From Megamerina dolium (lineage: Eukaryota > Arthropoda > Insecta > Diptera > Megamerinidae), in NCBI GenBank assembly GCA_963854835.1, contig OY978525.1:92966136-93030135 (forward strand): DNA of 64,000 nucleotides, in the 5' to 3' direction. The notes under the pieces are model-generated. The model had not been told where the DNA came from. It saw only the letters and a program-made list of their open reading frames with translations, and did not search any database. This document shows positions 41,801 through 56,047 of the stretch, piece after piece. A program made the translations under genes and the position numbers. The stretch's first letter is position 1. The number at the start of each line of letters is the position of its first letter.

Positions 41801-44800
41801 CAGCTGTTACAATTTAAAATTTGTATGGGGGTTACGATAAACAGTGGGCGTGGTGCACCCATTTTCTGTGAGCCTAGTTGCTCGTACAATACTAATCCAC
41901 ACCTTAAATCTCGTTATTCTACGCTGAATAGTTTGCAAGTTATAACCGGTAACATTTTTTTTAATTTCCGCAACTTTGTATGGGAGACCCAAAAAGGAGT
42001 GGGCGTGGTACACTGATTTTCTTCCATATTATTTCCGACTACCATGTTAATTGAAGTGTCAATTATGGTTATTCTGGATAGAAGATTGTAGAAGTTACAG
42101 CTGTTTCAATTTAAAAGAAGTACAGACACTTTGTATGAGAGCCACGCTAAAAAGTAGGCGTGGCTCAACCACTTTTGGCGAGGTTATATAGTAGTATAAA
42201 TATAAGTCTATGTGCCAAATATTGTTGTCCCAAGTGGTATATTATGTGAGTTATAGCAAGTTAAATATTTTGAAAATTTCGAGGTTAGTCGCTTTGAATG
42301 CTTGGTGTGGGCGTGGTTATTGACCGATCATGCCCAATATCAAGCCCCTCCGTACCCTTGGATCATAGGTTACTTGTGCCAAATTTCGTCGAAATAGCTC
42401 AATATTTACTCAAGTTATCGTGCGAACCAGCCAGGTGACAGACAGACGGACGGACGGACGGACGGACATCGTTAAATCGAAAATTTAATCGACGCTGATC
42501 ACGAATATATATCTATGTCTATATCTCCGGAGATTCCTTCAAGTGGACACAAACATCTGACCGAAATGAATATACCATGCATATTGCATTATGCAGGGTA
42601 TAAAAATGAAAAAGTTTGACAACAGCATTTATTGTTGACCTAAATTCTTTAAAATATTTTTTGTTTTGTTTATTATTTTGCTTCTTCTTGTTTGTGTAGG
42701 TAATAATTGTTTTATTGTAAAACACTTATTCAATAGAAGTCAAGTGAAATTGCATTTTAAAATTATCAAACATTATTTTGAGTTCTTAATTGTGAAAAAT
42801 GTTGTAGGCATATAGATTTTAATTGAATTGAACTAAATTTTGTACAAGTTACAATCATGCCTTAAAGAAATTTAATTATAACACTATTATACTCCAAGAA
42901 GTATGTGTATAGTTGAACTTTGGCTAATATTATGGGACATTTTTACCACAATTTAACTTGAATTCTTAAATTTCCAAGTAGTTTCTAGTTTTGAAAATAT
43001 CGGCACTTAGTTCGAACAATAAATATTTGTTAATGTGATAAATTTTAGAATTTCATTCCTAGTGATTTTTTCGAAAAATTTGGTTATAGTTTTTTTTTTT
43101 ACACTATAAATAATGGATATTTAATATGATGGGTTAGAGCTACAAATATCGATATTATATAGAGCTAATCTCGGTCAAGTCACAGTATTTAGTCAGTTGG
43201 CCTTTTGTGAATGCTCAACAAACTCAAGAGAATTCATTTCGGAACTATAAGTAATTGTTCCTCGCAACAGGGACTACTTGTCGCGAAGTAGAAGTACCAA
43301 ACAGCCATGAAAAGGCAGCGTTCCGAAAGTGCTCTGTGAGAAATATTTTCTACTCAGAATTGGCTAATATTTCTAGTTCTGGGTGAATTTTTTACACAAA
43401 GCAATTTCATCAGAATTTCTTTTGAATTATGGAAAGCCAAAAACAAAACAAAAATATGCCAAAAATAAATTAATCGGTTAACCGGTTAATTGGAGTCAAC
43501 TCTAATGTGACCTGTTGAAATATATAAAACACCATTTCAGTTCATGTCTCATCAACCTTCAACGAGCAAAAACAAAAAAAAAAATAAAATAATAATAAAC
43601 AAACAAAACAAAACAAAACAAAAATTATTATAATGATACTGATTTTCATTATAAGTCTCATTATTGTTCAGTACGAGCCTATAAACGGTTTAACATAAGT
43701 AAAACAATTGCAATAGACTTATTACGAATATGAAAATATGTTAAAATTATGTATATAATTTGTAAATCAGAAAGGTCCTTTGAATTAAATTTTTATGAAA
43801 ATATATGTATATTCGTGTTGTGGTTTTTTATTTATTAATTTGATAAAGAAAAAAAGAGAAAGCAAAAAAAACAACAACAACAATCAAAACAACGCAAATT
43901 TGTCTTACAATCATACAAACAAAACCACAAAAGTACAAATTAAATTTCCTTTACGAAAGGGAAATTTATATTATGAATAACAAAAAAAAAAACCAAAGAA
44001 AAAGAAACATGTCAGAGAGATGAGAAACCAAACGAACCACAAAAAAAGAAAACATCTAAAAACAGACCCCAACACCTGCCATAAACTTTATTGAGGGAAA
44101 AACAACAAATGCAAAAAACAAGCGAATATTTGAAAAGGAACACAACAACAAAAACATTTTATAATATATCGTATATATATATGTATATATATATATATAT
44201 ATGTGACTACTCACAAGTAATAATATCTTAAGTTTGATATTTCGGTTTCGACTTTGGTACTAAATTATATTCAACTTTCAATTGCAAAGCTTGTCAGATG
44301 CAGTGAGGAGACTAAAGCGAATCAATTCTATATCTTGTGATCAATTTCAAATGAGTGATGCTGAATAGGGTTTGTGATATTTCGATTTAAGCGTAACAAC
44401 ATACAATCATATTGAAGTGGTTATACCTCGTGAGCATCAGCCTGCTTGTGAGTAATGTGTGTTAAAATAATATACATAAATACATACATACATAAGTACA
44501 TAATTGAAAATAATGAGTATAATTAAATGTGATTAACTTCAAACGAATTTTTGAAAAATTATCAGTTCACTGTGATTAAATCTCATTTTTCGTGAATTCT
44601 ATTAGAACAATAAACACACTGGTTCTCATAGCATATGATATAAATATATTGTATGTAGAGTTCTCGGTAAAACAAAATAAACCAAAATTAAATTGTTTTG
44701 TCTTTGATCATTGGGTAAAATGATTTAGTAACGCTGATTTTGAAATATTTGCTCTGAAGAATCAATCCATTCTATTGCGAATATTTACTTACAAATGCGT

Positions 44801-47800
44801 AATATTCCCAGAAATGATCACAAATAGTTTCAAGTTTCTGTTTGTGTTTTTTAGTTCGGTTCGCTTCATGTATCTGTTTTGATTTCCAGTCGCATTTTGG
44901 CCCTCCGTTCCTGCTGTTATATGGATGACTTATTTTGGTATCTTTCTATTCCCTGTTTTTATTATATACAGAATTGTATTGAAGTGTTGCACAATTTTTA
45001 TCTAATATTTGTGCCTTTTGTTAGTTCTGGAGCCTGGAATAGTTTTGCTATTTATATTAATGCTGCATCAGGGCGGAAGAGAATACAGCTTCAAAGCCTT
45101 AATAAAGGCAATTTTTTTCGTAAAAATATGGGAATTTTTTAATTTGGGCTAATAATGGCGTATAATACTTTTAATTTATATTCGACCATTTTCCCAAGTA
45201 ATTATCGTGAATTATTGCAGACTGTGTTGTTTCCGTAATTCTGAACCTGGAGTGGTAGTATATCCACAGTGAAAGTAATCCGAATTGCTATAGAAGGTTT
45301 TCAGGAAGCCACATTACACATTCGAACACATTTGCGTTCGAATACTGTTCGATTGGCACGATATGTCTGTATGTTGAAAGGTAATGATTATCAAGCGCAA
45401 ATGGGTTTCTATACTAAGAACACTAAAGTGGTATCCCTTATTGAAAGGCTTTACTGACCTAATCGGTCTTATTCGTTGATCATAACACACCAGAAGTATC
45501 GGTCTCTGTTCTGCTGGAAGTCATCAAAAGAAGCAGGCACCTGAAATATCTTCAGCTATGTGATCGAAGATGGGAGTCGCTAACTTCCTGTATTATTTTT
45601 TGAGCGACATGGCCTTCATATAATCAGAGTAGGTCTCGTGAATTTTTTACTAGAGGCCGTAATGATGATGTTTATACGGAAACTCTTATACATTTTATAA
45701 CAATAAGTGTGTGTATATACTGTTTGAGATAAAACATATTTGCAGTTGAGTTGTCTGACTCCGGGGTTTTTGCTGGCAATCTAATGCACAAATGGTTCAC
45801 GCACTAGCCCTCTAGCTATTGCACTATTTCTCACTAGCGTTATGCAATATTTTGTGAAATCTACAATTAACAACGTGGCTTTAATACTTACTCTCTGGTA
45901 CATTATATCCAGACATAATTTTGAATCTTACATATAACACTAAACAACTGAATTAAATTTTACTTAATAATTTTTGATAGTGCAAAACACACTAAAAACA
46001 CCAACAAAGTTAATTAAATTATTTATTAATCGAATGAGGCCTGAAAGTAAACTAAATGAAATAAATAATTTTTATGCTTAATATATGTACATGCATAGAT
46101 GTGTATCTACATTATACATATATACATATTTATTACATGTTTATTCATATGTATCGTACCTATACTTAGAAGAATACCACATTTTCGCTCGATAAAGCGA
46201 ATTTAATATTAATTACGTATTATTACCAATACAAATATGTATTTGTTTATATTATACTAATGTTTTAAACAATTCATTATGTATTGTACATATTTTTTAT
46301 ATACCGACTGACTATTTTGGCATATAAAAGAAACACATACATACAAACATGTAGTATATAAACTATATAAACAAATAGCATAGTGATTGGAAGCCAAATG
46401 TATGTATGAGTATATTTTAAAAATAAAGCAAATATTATCTAACATGAAGATAGGAGAGAAACACAAAAAAAAAAATCCATGCAATCATCTGATTATGTAT
46501 ATGTGTGAAAATATATCAACATCCGCCCTGTCAATTTCAACTGAAATGTTTCATATACGGAAATGTATGTCCTTCATTTGGCATGAATATTTATCTGGAT
46601 TGGTTGTTCTTGCTATTCTTTCTATTTATGTATATTCTACTTTCGTATATATGAGTGCAAAAAATATTGCAGTAAAAGTATATATAAAAGGAAAAGTTTT
46701 AAAATCTTTTCGATAATAAAGTCAAACATTATGTGGTAACAAAAACTTCAGCATCAACATCATTAAGGCAAGTGCAGACCAGTAGAAGAAAACAAAACAA
46801 AACAAAAACAAAGAAAAGAAACAACATATTACACATATTTTATAAATTCCGTGCCAGTAGAACAAAACAAAAATAAACATGTTACGTATATCAAATGTGA
46901 AGTGAATATTTTTTTAGGATTATGTCAACATTAAATGTTGTATAAAAAAAAAACAAAAATGCAAACATAATGTTTACATTAAGGCGAAGGTGCAAACATC
47001 GTAAGTAGAATATGGCTGGTTGAAAAAATGCTGGACGATAGGAGACTCAGTATTCTATGCATCATATACAAGAAAGGAGATGTCAAATGCAGGCTCTTAG
47101 TAACGTATGTATATGGACTACTGTCTTAGTTTTACGTTGTGCTAGCTATCGTATGGTACGATTGTTAGCCCGCATCAAATCATGTAATATGCTCAAAGTA
47201 AAAAGAAGTATGAACTAACCCAATTTGTTGATTACTATGAATCTTTTGATAATTCGATTAAGATCTATTGCACGGTGAATATTATGGATAACCGTTTTAC
47301 AGTCTGGTATACGAGGAGGCAATGAATCCAACATTTTTGGGTGACATTTTACCAAAAGTATTCTCCACGTGCCAAGAATCAAATAATGGATGTTCCATTT
47401 GGACGCTTTGATTTTGAATAAAACGCAAAAGATTCAGAATTTTTCCAAATTTTTAATTTCGTTCGAAAGAAAAATTATTTTGCGGATATGTTTACCCCGA
47501 CTATAACGTAGATATCTCACTCTTTCGGTCATATTCTTGATGACATTTTACATCTCAAGTCTGGAATCGTCTTCGGACTATTCACATATCCTCCAGGTAG
47601 CACCACAGAAAAAAGTCCAACGAGGTCAATTCGCATGATCTGGGCGCCCAATTTACATCGCCGAAACGAGAAATTACATGGTTCGGGAATTTGCGACACA
47701 AAAAGTCCAAATTGTGGTGTAGCGCCGTCCTATTGAAATCACATATTATTCAGACCCTGAGCTTCAACCTCCGGTACAAAATAGTCCACCAACATAGTCT

Positions 47801-50800
47801 GGTACCCCTCAGAAGTGACATTTTTGGTGTTTTTGTCCTCACTTTCCGCATCAAAAAGTGACTCGTGGTGGATGCATTGGCTTCCCAACAATGATGTGTA
47901 GATTTTTCGAGCCGAGATATGGAAAAAACCATCATCTTCAGCAATCATTTGCAGGGCCCAATAAACAGGGCAACAATTGCTGCATTAATTGGACTTTATA
48001 TGAGTGTAAATTCAAGTCCAAGTGCAAAATTCGATGCACGAAGGTCGCGAAAACTCGCCGACACTTTCACTTACGGCAGCAATATTTTCAGCTCTGCGTA
48101 CATTCCGCACTCTGATTGGCTTCGGAACATCAAATACAAATCCAGTTTGATAAAATTTATCCACAATGTTGCGCATCTATAACTTAAATCCTATACTATC
48201 GCGATGACAATGACATAGAACATGGCGCGAAAGGATCAACAATGCAGATTTTAATCGATAACAAAGTACCACAGCTACTATTGGAACACACTGTACTTAC
48301 TAACAAAGTAGGTGAAAGGTGTAAAAGAATGCATTTAATATTAGCACTACCATTTATTTAAGTAAAATGCATAAGTCATTGAAATCCCAAATAGGCCAGT
48401 AATAAGAAATAAAGTTTTTAATTTCATTCTAATCACTTAAAAAAGTATTCTCTACATTCACATTAATTAGCTACAAATTTCAAGTCAAGTCAAGGAATTT
48501 TTTGCAAGTAGTTCATTTAAAAAGTACTTTTTTACTTGAATAATTATTAGATAACATGAAATTGATTTACAATTTATGACTGTATTTAGTTGAATACAAT
48601 CCATATTATTACATTCTTTTACAGCTCTGTTACATGTACATGAGTATATTCACCCGTAGGTATTCAATGCAGTAACTGGCAACTATTTTCGTTGATTTGT
48701 TGCAGGTGCTTTCTTTTGAATAATTTATTGAATGGATGCTTTCTATGGGAGCATTAGATATAAATGGATTTTATTTTTATATTATATTGTACGAGTAATA
48801 TATACGAATATGTAGATGTACTACATAAAGAAATATTTATACGATTTATTTTATTGTTGTTTATTTTACGCTAGTAATTAGGCTAATAAAATTGTTTATA
48901 TTGCATAGAGGTCATTGTGTATTTCATTAGTGTTTTTTATGATGGCCATATGTTAGTTTCTTATGCTTGTTCTATACCATATACAAGTATATTGGGAAAT
49001 ATTTATTCTACATATTATGTAGAGCAAATATGATGGTTGCAATTAAAAGTAAGGTATATATAATATGTATTCACAAGTAATATTATTATTTGTAAGTATT
49101 ATTATTTGTTTGTTTTTGTCCATTTTTGGTTTACTGATATATAGTTCCATATTCCATTACATAGTTTTTCACATGGGTTGTTTGAATTGCTTACATACAT
49201 ACTTACATTCTATGCAAACTATTTAAATTTATTGTATACATGCATTAGATAGTAATTATAATACAAATATAAGTTTAATAAAATACACAAATTTATAACT
49301 AAATAAAATCACGAATATGTGTGTAGAAGAAAAATATGTTGCTTATTTTATTGCAGACGTGTTTTGAAACTTTTGTAATCCAATAAAAGTTAATACTGTT
49401 CGGGGAGCTGCAACAATACAGTGTGTTCAAGAAAAACTCATATATTTTGCTATATGTATGTGGTTGTTTCTTCAATAAAACAATGTCGCGTATACCCCTG
49501 CAAAAAAATAGGACTTGTCCTGGGTGTGTTTGGAATTAGCCTCAAAGGCATATGCGACTTTTAATCTCTTTTAATCTCTTTTAATGAACTGTTCGCTTTT
49601 GTTCGAGCATGTCCTATGAAGAGATTAATTGTACCCCTTTAAACCCGAACGGGTATAACAAAGACTAGTCACCTATTCAGGTACAAATATGTGTTTATAA
49701 TTGCAAAAGATCTGTAAATATTTCTAATAATAAAACTCATCCCTAAAGAGACCGATCGGCGACTATTAATCCCTAATGAACATCTAAAGAGAGTAATTCC
49801 GGATTAGTCTCTTTAGAGATTAGTTGCACAATGTTTTGCAGAGACGCTTGTTGAAAAATTAACTGCAAGCTTCCACTTACCTAAACTATATATGTATGTA
49901 CATAGAAAAAGAATAATTTTCTTGAATATACTGTAAGTACAGATATATGCATGCAATCATGTGACAGCACTTAGCAGCTCTTACTTGTATTTTACGATTC
50001 ATTATTTGCGTGTCGCACGCTATAATAATAACAGTATTACAGAATTGTTTGAAATGTGCAAGAAAATAGATTGACTCGTTTCTAAAATGGGATATAACTA
50101 AAATGCTTATCATTATTTATGAGTAGATAGCATTGTGAAATAGAAGAGCTTAATATATTACGAGTTTCTGATAAAGATTTTAATGCAATATTTTTAAGAA
50201 GTAACAATTATGTGTATTAAGACGGAAACAAATTTTTTCAATGATTTCGCTTAGCGAAAAGCATTAAATGTGGACCACTTGTGCATTTCTTTTTTAGGAA
50301 ATATAAATAAAATCTTAATTTGGACTCGTCCACTTTTTAGTTTTACCATCCACTTTAAAGACATCAATTTCATATGGGAGTTTCTTTAAAGAGTGGAGTT
50401 GGAGTGGTAAGCGTGGTTGCTCGAAATGTTGAGGATGAAAAATTAATTGCGGAATGGCGATTACTGTGATTTGTTAACGCTCGAAATCGTCAAATGTTTC
50501 CATAGCTGCTTTGGAATGGGCCCTGGGAGGGTAAATGATATTTAGTTTTTTTTCCCAATATTTACTCCGAACATATTTATTGCCCATATCTTCAACCCTT
50601 AAGGAGTGAAAACGTAAAAACTTATGCAAATCTACAATAATGCTGCATATGATTTTCACCTAAAACGGTGAAAACTATGAGTGATTCCTATTAATTTTTC
50701 CTCTTCAATATTTTTTCTCAACTCACTGTAAAATTAACGATTTTGTGAAATACTGAAAAAATGATTCAAATTTTATGTTTTTTGCTGAGCTAGGCAGTCA

Positions 50801-53800
50801 AAATTTTATTTCATACAATTGAACCCACTTAGTGAATAGAAACAGGTGAACAAATTTTCATAATTTTCATAATTTTGTCCAAATAACCCAATTCCTATCC
50901 CATTCAATACAAATTTACTGATCATAAAAATTAACATTTCAATAAGCGATGTAATTTTTCTGGGGCAAAAGGATCTGAGAAAGATAGGTAGGATAGATAG
51001 GATTTGTTCTTAAAAATTCTTCAGACCTTTGTCTTTGGAAAATTTTTGTAAACTCATAAACAAGAACTTTGTAGAAGTTTAATATTGTAGTCTAAATTAT
51101 ATGGAAATATTCCAAGACACTTTTCAGATTGTCATAGTATTTCATGAGATGATAGCTATTTTCAAATATTTTGAACAAGACTTTTGAACTGCTGTAGAAT
51201 TGTTGTTTATGACTTTATGAAAATACCAATAGGCCAAAGTTGCAACAAAGTTTTAAGACCTTCAATTATATAAACTGAAATTGAAATTCTTCTTAGAGCA
51301 TAGAACTCTGAGTCTGAATCAGAGGCCAATGTCGGCAGCGAAGAAAATGAAGTATTCGTCGAGAGCTATTCAATGAAATATAATATTTTCATATCGGCTA
51401 AAGTTATGATAACAATACCATTTTGGTTATATATCTTTCAAAGCAAGCTTCCATCTAAGATGTGGTAAAATTATCATTTTTTTTTATGGGGAGCGATCCA
51501 AACTAATCTACAGTATACAAAATATCAGTTGCACAAATATTCAGTGGAGCAAACTCAATCCAAAGTTTCCTACTACGCTTCTGCTCATTTATTGGGTGTG
51601 TGAATTAGAAATTTATTGGTGTGTGAATTCCATGCCAAAAGAACTTCGCCGGCTTGGCGGCCAAAATCCAATCAGGCCAATTTTTGATTCCGGTGATTGA
51701 AGAGAAGCGTATTTCAATAAGGGCGTTCTCCATGGACCGGAAAAAGTGGTAATATGGCGCCAGGTCTGGGATATAAGATGGGTGGGGTAAAACTTCCCAT
51801 CCGCTATTAGCAGGATAGTTTTTGATCGGAATAGCAATGTGTGGACGTGCGTTGTCATGGTGAAAAATTATCGACTCGTGTCTGTTGGCATATTCCGGCC
51901 ATTTCTCGATCATTGCTCTCTTCAACCACATCAATTGTTGTTGTTATTCATAGCGTTCTTTGCCTTTGATATCGAAATCACCGTTTTGAAGCGCACAACC
52001 CACTCCTTACACTGTGTATTGGATAGGGAATTGTCGCCATATAATTTCACAAGCAAACAATGGCTTTCAGCCGCACTTTCCTTGCAAAAAAGTAACTTAA
52101 TAAAACTTTCCGCAAATGCTGTTCTTTCACAACTCTTAAAATTTGTAATCGCGAAAAAAATTTGATGAACCCAACCAAATGACATTTCGAACAGTGGTGT
52201 ACGCTATCGCGTTTACGCATGGCGCCATGTAACGTAAATGGCCGGTTACTAATTCACACACCCAATACTATTCCTTTTGGTCTTATCAAATATTGCAGAT
52301 TAACTGCCTTGCACGTCCCAGGGCATAAAAAATTCGCCAAGTGCTTATAAACGTCATTCAAGATTAAATTGATTTCAAAAATTGATAGCAAAAGAATTTT
52401 CTTCATAAAAGAAAGTATAGCAAAATATTCTTTCAATTACACTAAACAAATCAAACACAAAACACTTCAATTCTCAAAAGGATTTATGCACGTAAACAAA
52501 ATACAAAATATTCACTTACGATCGTACCTCATTTCCCCACCTACGTGATGTCGTTAAAAGAAAGACGAAGGTTCAAAGGATTACCTTAAATTTTATGGTA
52601 TTTTAATTGTTCGTTAAAACAATACCATTTAATGCTATTACTTAAGTCAATACTTAATTTTTCTATATGTACATATTTTAAGTTAAACAATCTATGATCC
52701 CTACTCACTTATACTCAAGCATTACAAGTAAATGTATGTATGCATGAGTACATTTACGAGTCTATAAGTTAATACGCATACGTTAACGTATACCTTATAC
52801 TATAAACCATATCAGCATGATTTAGTTTTATGCCCCTATTGCGGTTCACCACTCAACCCAGTTTGGTCGTCTTAGAGTCGACCCGACTTCAACAAGACCA
52901 AACTATTTTTTGGTATTGTGGTACACCACTGTTTTCGGTTGAAATTGTTATGGCGTTACCAGCTTAAAATATCACTTATGACAGAAAAGTGGTCGATTAA
53001 AAGTAAAAATTAAGGAAATATACAATTGTGTTTTGCTGTGAAAATTATTTAAAATGGATATTAGTGTAGATTTGTTTTATGAAGATGAAAACGAAGACGC
53101 GAAAATTGATTTGCTACGCTTACGGAGAAAAATTCGTGATGACTCTAACCCTCTTGAACTACCTAGCGAAAAGTATAAATATTCTTCAAAATAAATAAAA
53201 GCAAATAATAAATTTTTTTATAGATTTATTAGCTATTTTCGACTGAGCAAAGAGGCATTGTGCTTTTTGCTGGATGTCGTAAAAGACCATTTCAAGAAAT
53301 CTGTGCGTGTCGTATCTATACCACCAATATTGAAATTGTGTGCTGCTCTTAGATTTTTCGCTGATGGAAGCTACCAGAAGAGCAGCGGCAATGACTTCAA
53401 TATAGGAGTGGCTCAATTTACAATGTCACTTGTTTTAAAAGAAGTATTAGATGTATTGGAGACGAAACAGACGCTGCAAGGAGTATCAGAAATAATATAA
53501 TGCGTTCTTTCCAAGCTCAATAAATTTATCTCTTATTTATTTTTTAAATTCATTTCAGTCTTTTTTGGTAAATGGAAGATAACTTAAATTATTTAAAAAA
53601 AAAATCTTATTTTCTTAGATTCACGTCTACTTTGTTAGCTTGGATTCTGGTCCATTAGTTGAACAAGCCTCTCAAATTGAGATTTGGTTGTAATTTTTAA
53701 ACTTCTGAAAATGTATAAAATGTTGAGAAATTACAATATGAAGCCAAGCTAATTATTACTTACGATCTCTCCATTATTTTTGGCTTTATTAGTTTAAAGT

Positions 53801-55972
53801 AAACTGCAACTGATGCAAACACAACTGCTTATGAGCAGTGGTGTATATTTAACGTGCTTGTCGACCAAACTGAAACAGAGTTGCAAACGGCAATACCACA
53901 AAAATAATGAACACAATCAAAAAATCAGCCGCCAGTCGAGTTGAGAACGGCAATATGAATTTCTCGACGGCGACCAAACTGTTACAAAAGTTGTGAACCG
54001 CAATAGGGGCATTAATCTCAAGTGACTTGTACTATAAATCCATAGTGAGTATTTTTAAAACAAAAATCGTGTAATACTAAAAGGTAGGAAAATACTCAAG
54101 TCAACTTAAAAGTGGTGAGAAAAATATTGGCTGTAAAGAGTGAAAAGCATGAATATTGAAAAGGTCCATTAAAGTTAACGGCCGGATGGGCGAGCAATTC
54201 CAGCGCATAGGGAGCAAAACAAAGCCTTCTCGTCTATAGAAAGGAAAAAAAAATCATACACACAAAGTACTATGAATGTCAGCAAAGTTTGTGTTGTGTG
54301 TGTGTGTGTAAAATATCGTGTAATTATCGTAAAGCAAAAAGTAAGCGTAATTCGTGAGCGCCTACATTTTTAGGTTTGTGGGTTAGTTAGTTTTGACTGT
54401 TGCTTGTTTAAGAAGTGAGATTGTATTCATGCTGATTTTTTGTTTGTTTTACTTGTTTGCATCGTTGAAAACTTTGTCATTAACTTATTATATAATGCAA
54501 ATGGCAGATGTCGCACTTAATTAACACACAGCGCGAAGAAAGCCAAGAATTTCATTAACGCAATGATTTTAAACGATTTTTTCATTTTTATCAGGAAGCA
54601 ATTCGCAAAGAGTAGAAGTGTTTCTAATGAGATGTAACTCAAGTGGTAGTATTGATTGATTGATTATGATATCATTTGAAAATTACCATAAGATAAATTA
54701 AGTTAAAATTGATATTGGTTACTATTTTGATCAAGGTAATCTCAGATTTTTATGATCATTTAAAAGCATTATTTTGAATTGTCCGATTTGAGTTAAGTAC
54801 TCATCGTTGTGGTCTAAAATTTATTGCCATTCTAAAAGTTAACTTTAAAATGAGTTTCTCATAAAGTAGCTGGTCCGCCGTATTGGCGGAAAACTCAACT
54901 GAAATAATTTTTGTCGTAAAATTCTGGTAGATTTTGGGCAATCACAAGCTCCAGGCTGTCTAATTGTTGATAACAAAAGTCCGAATTTAGTGTTTGACAT
55001 TATGGAAATAGCTCAAATACCTTTGGCTTTATTTGCTATAATTCTCATTCATATTATATTAGTTATGGTGAAAGAAGTATGTCATTGAGGGCAGTATTAT
55101 TGTGCTAGAATACCTCTAGTTCTATTCGCTAGAGTTCTCATTCAGTTCATATTAGTTATGGCGAAAGAAGTATGTCATTGAGAGCAGTATTATTGTGCTA
55201 GGATACTTTTGGATCTATTCGCTATAATTCTCATTCAGTTCATATGAGGTGTTGCAAAAAAGTATGTCCTTGAGAGCACTATATACTACAATAGTTCAAT
55301 TAACAAATCAGATACTCTTGTTATTATAAGACTATACCCAAATACGATTCCTAAGGAAGTTATTATCAATTCCTTCTGACTGTTGCTCGTTTCTAATGCT
55401 ACGCTATGTGTCCAACTAATGTACGGAACCTTAGTAGAAGTCAATAAAATGAGAACTCTGCTTTAATAAGTATTAATTATGATGTTATATAAAAAATTAA
55501 TTTAAAAAATACATTCAAGCTGTGTTGATTATAGAATGTCGTATTCACTTTAGCTCAATAAAAGTAAGTAGGTTATTAAAGGAATATTTTTTCTTCTTCA
55601 TCGAAGTCATAACTGCATTATATACATACATAGTATTATAGTGTACTACACTATGTAATTATGTTTACGTGTACATGTTCTCAGTCAACCAACTAATCCA
55701 ACTATAGTACATTTCAATTCAATTTACTTTATTCGAATTCATACTATCATTTATTTATGTATGTATTGACTAACAATTCTATTAAATCTCTAGTGGCCTA
55801 TTTATTCTAATGCTATCTAACTAAATAAATAACATACATATGAGGGTCGAACAAAAAGTACTCGTATTTAAAAATTGCTGGCGTTGTTAAGGCAAATACA
55901 TGAAACGACAATATCAACCTTCCTCAGCAATATTACCTGTCGTCAAGCATGGGTACTTTTTTGATCTACCCT

Positions 55973-56047
<75 letters not shown>

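Larger units (their letters stand above)
41027..42602. repeat. dispersed repeat with TATACCCTGCAT ends and internal tandem units
   Basis: A 12-bp perfect inverted end (TATACCCTGCAT at 41027-41038 and its complement at 42591-42602) encloses 1.58 kb of non-coding sequence. The right part has a GGAC tetranucleotide run (42446-42465), the left part recurrent GTGGGCGTGG boxes. Similar repeats are common in fly genomes, but I cannot name the family. Confidence 0.7.
52831..54011. mobile_element. PIF/Harbinger transposon, deleted, copy 2
   Basis: The same ends as copy 1, flanked by TTA duplications (52828-52830 and 54012-54014). It is 1181 bp and in the opposite orientation. It shares the internal deletion and both truncated genes, with scattered substitutions (I estimate a few percent from aligned stretches). 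Confidence 0.9.

Noticed and set aside
41528..42016. Two identical 63-codon open frames
   Set aside because: Their identity comes from the 297-bp tandem duplication; antisense frames are equally open, so coding is not supported.
41523..42119. CRISPR-like or satellite array
   Set aside because: Only two to three long units without spacers in a eukaryotic intron; it is a local tandem duplication.
43560..44160. A-rich tracts as retroelement tails
   Set aside because: No adjacent coding remnant or target duplication was found; they appear to be simple AT-rich intron sequence.
45269..45600. Possible coding fragment around 45270-45600
   Set aside because: The sequence is somewhat GC-richer than its surroundings, but no frame gave a recognisable protein.
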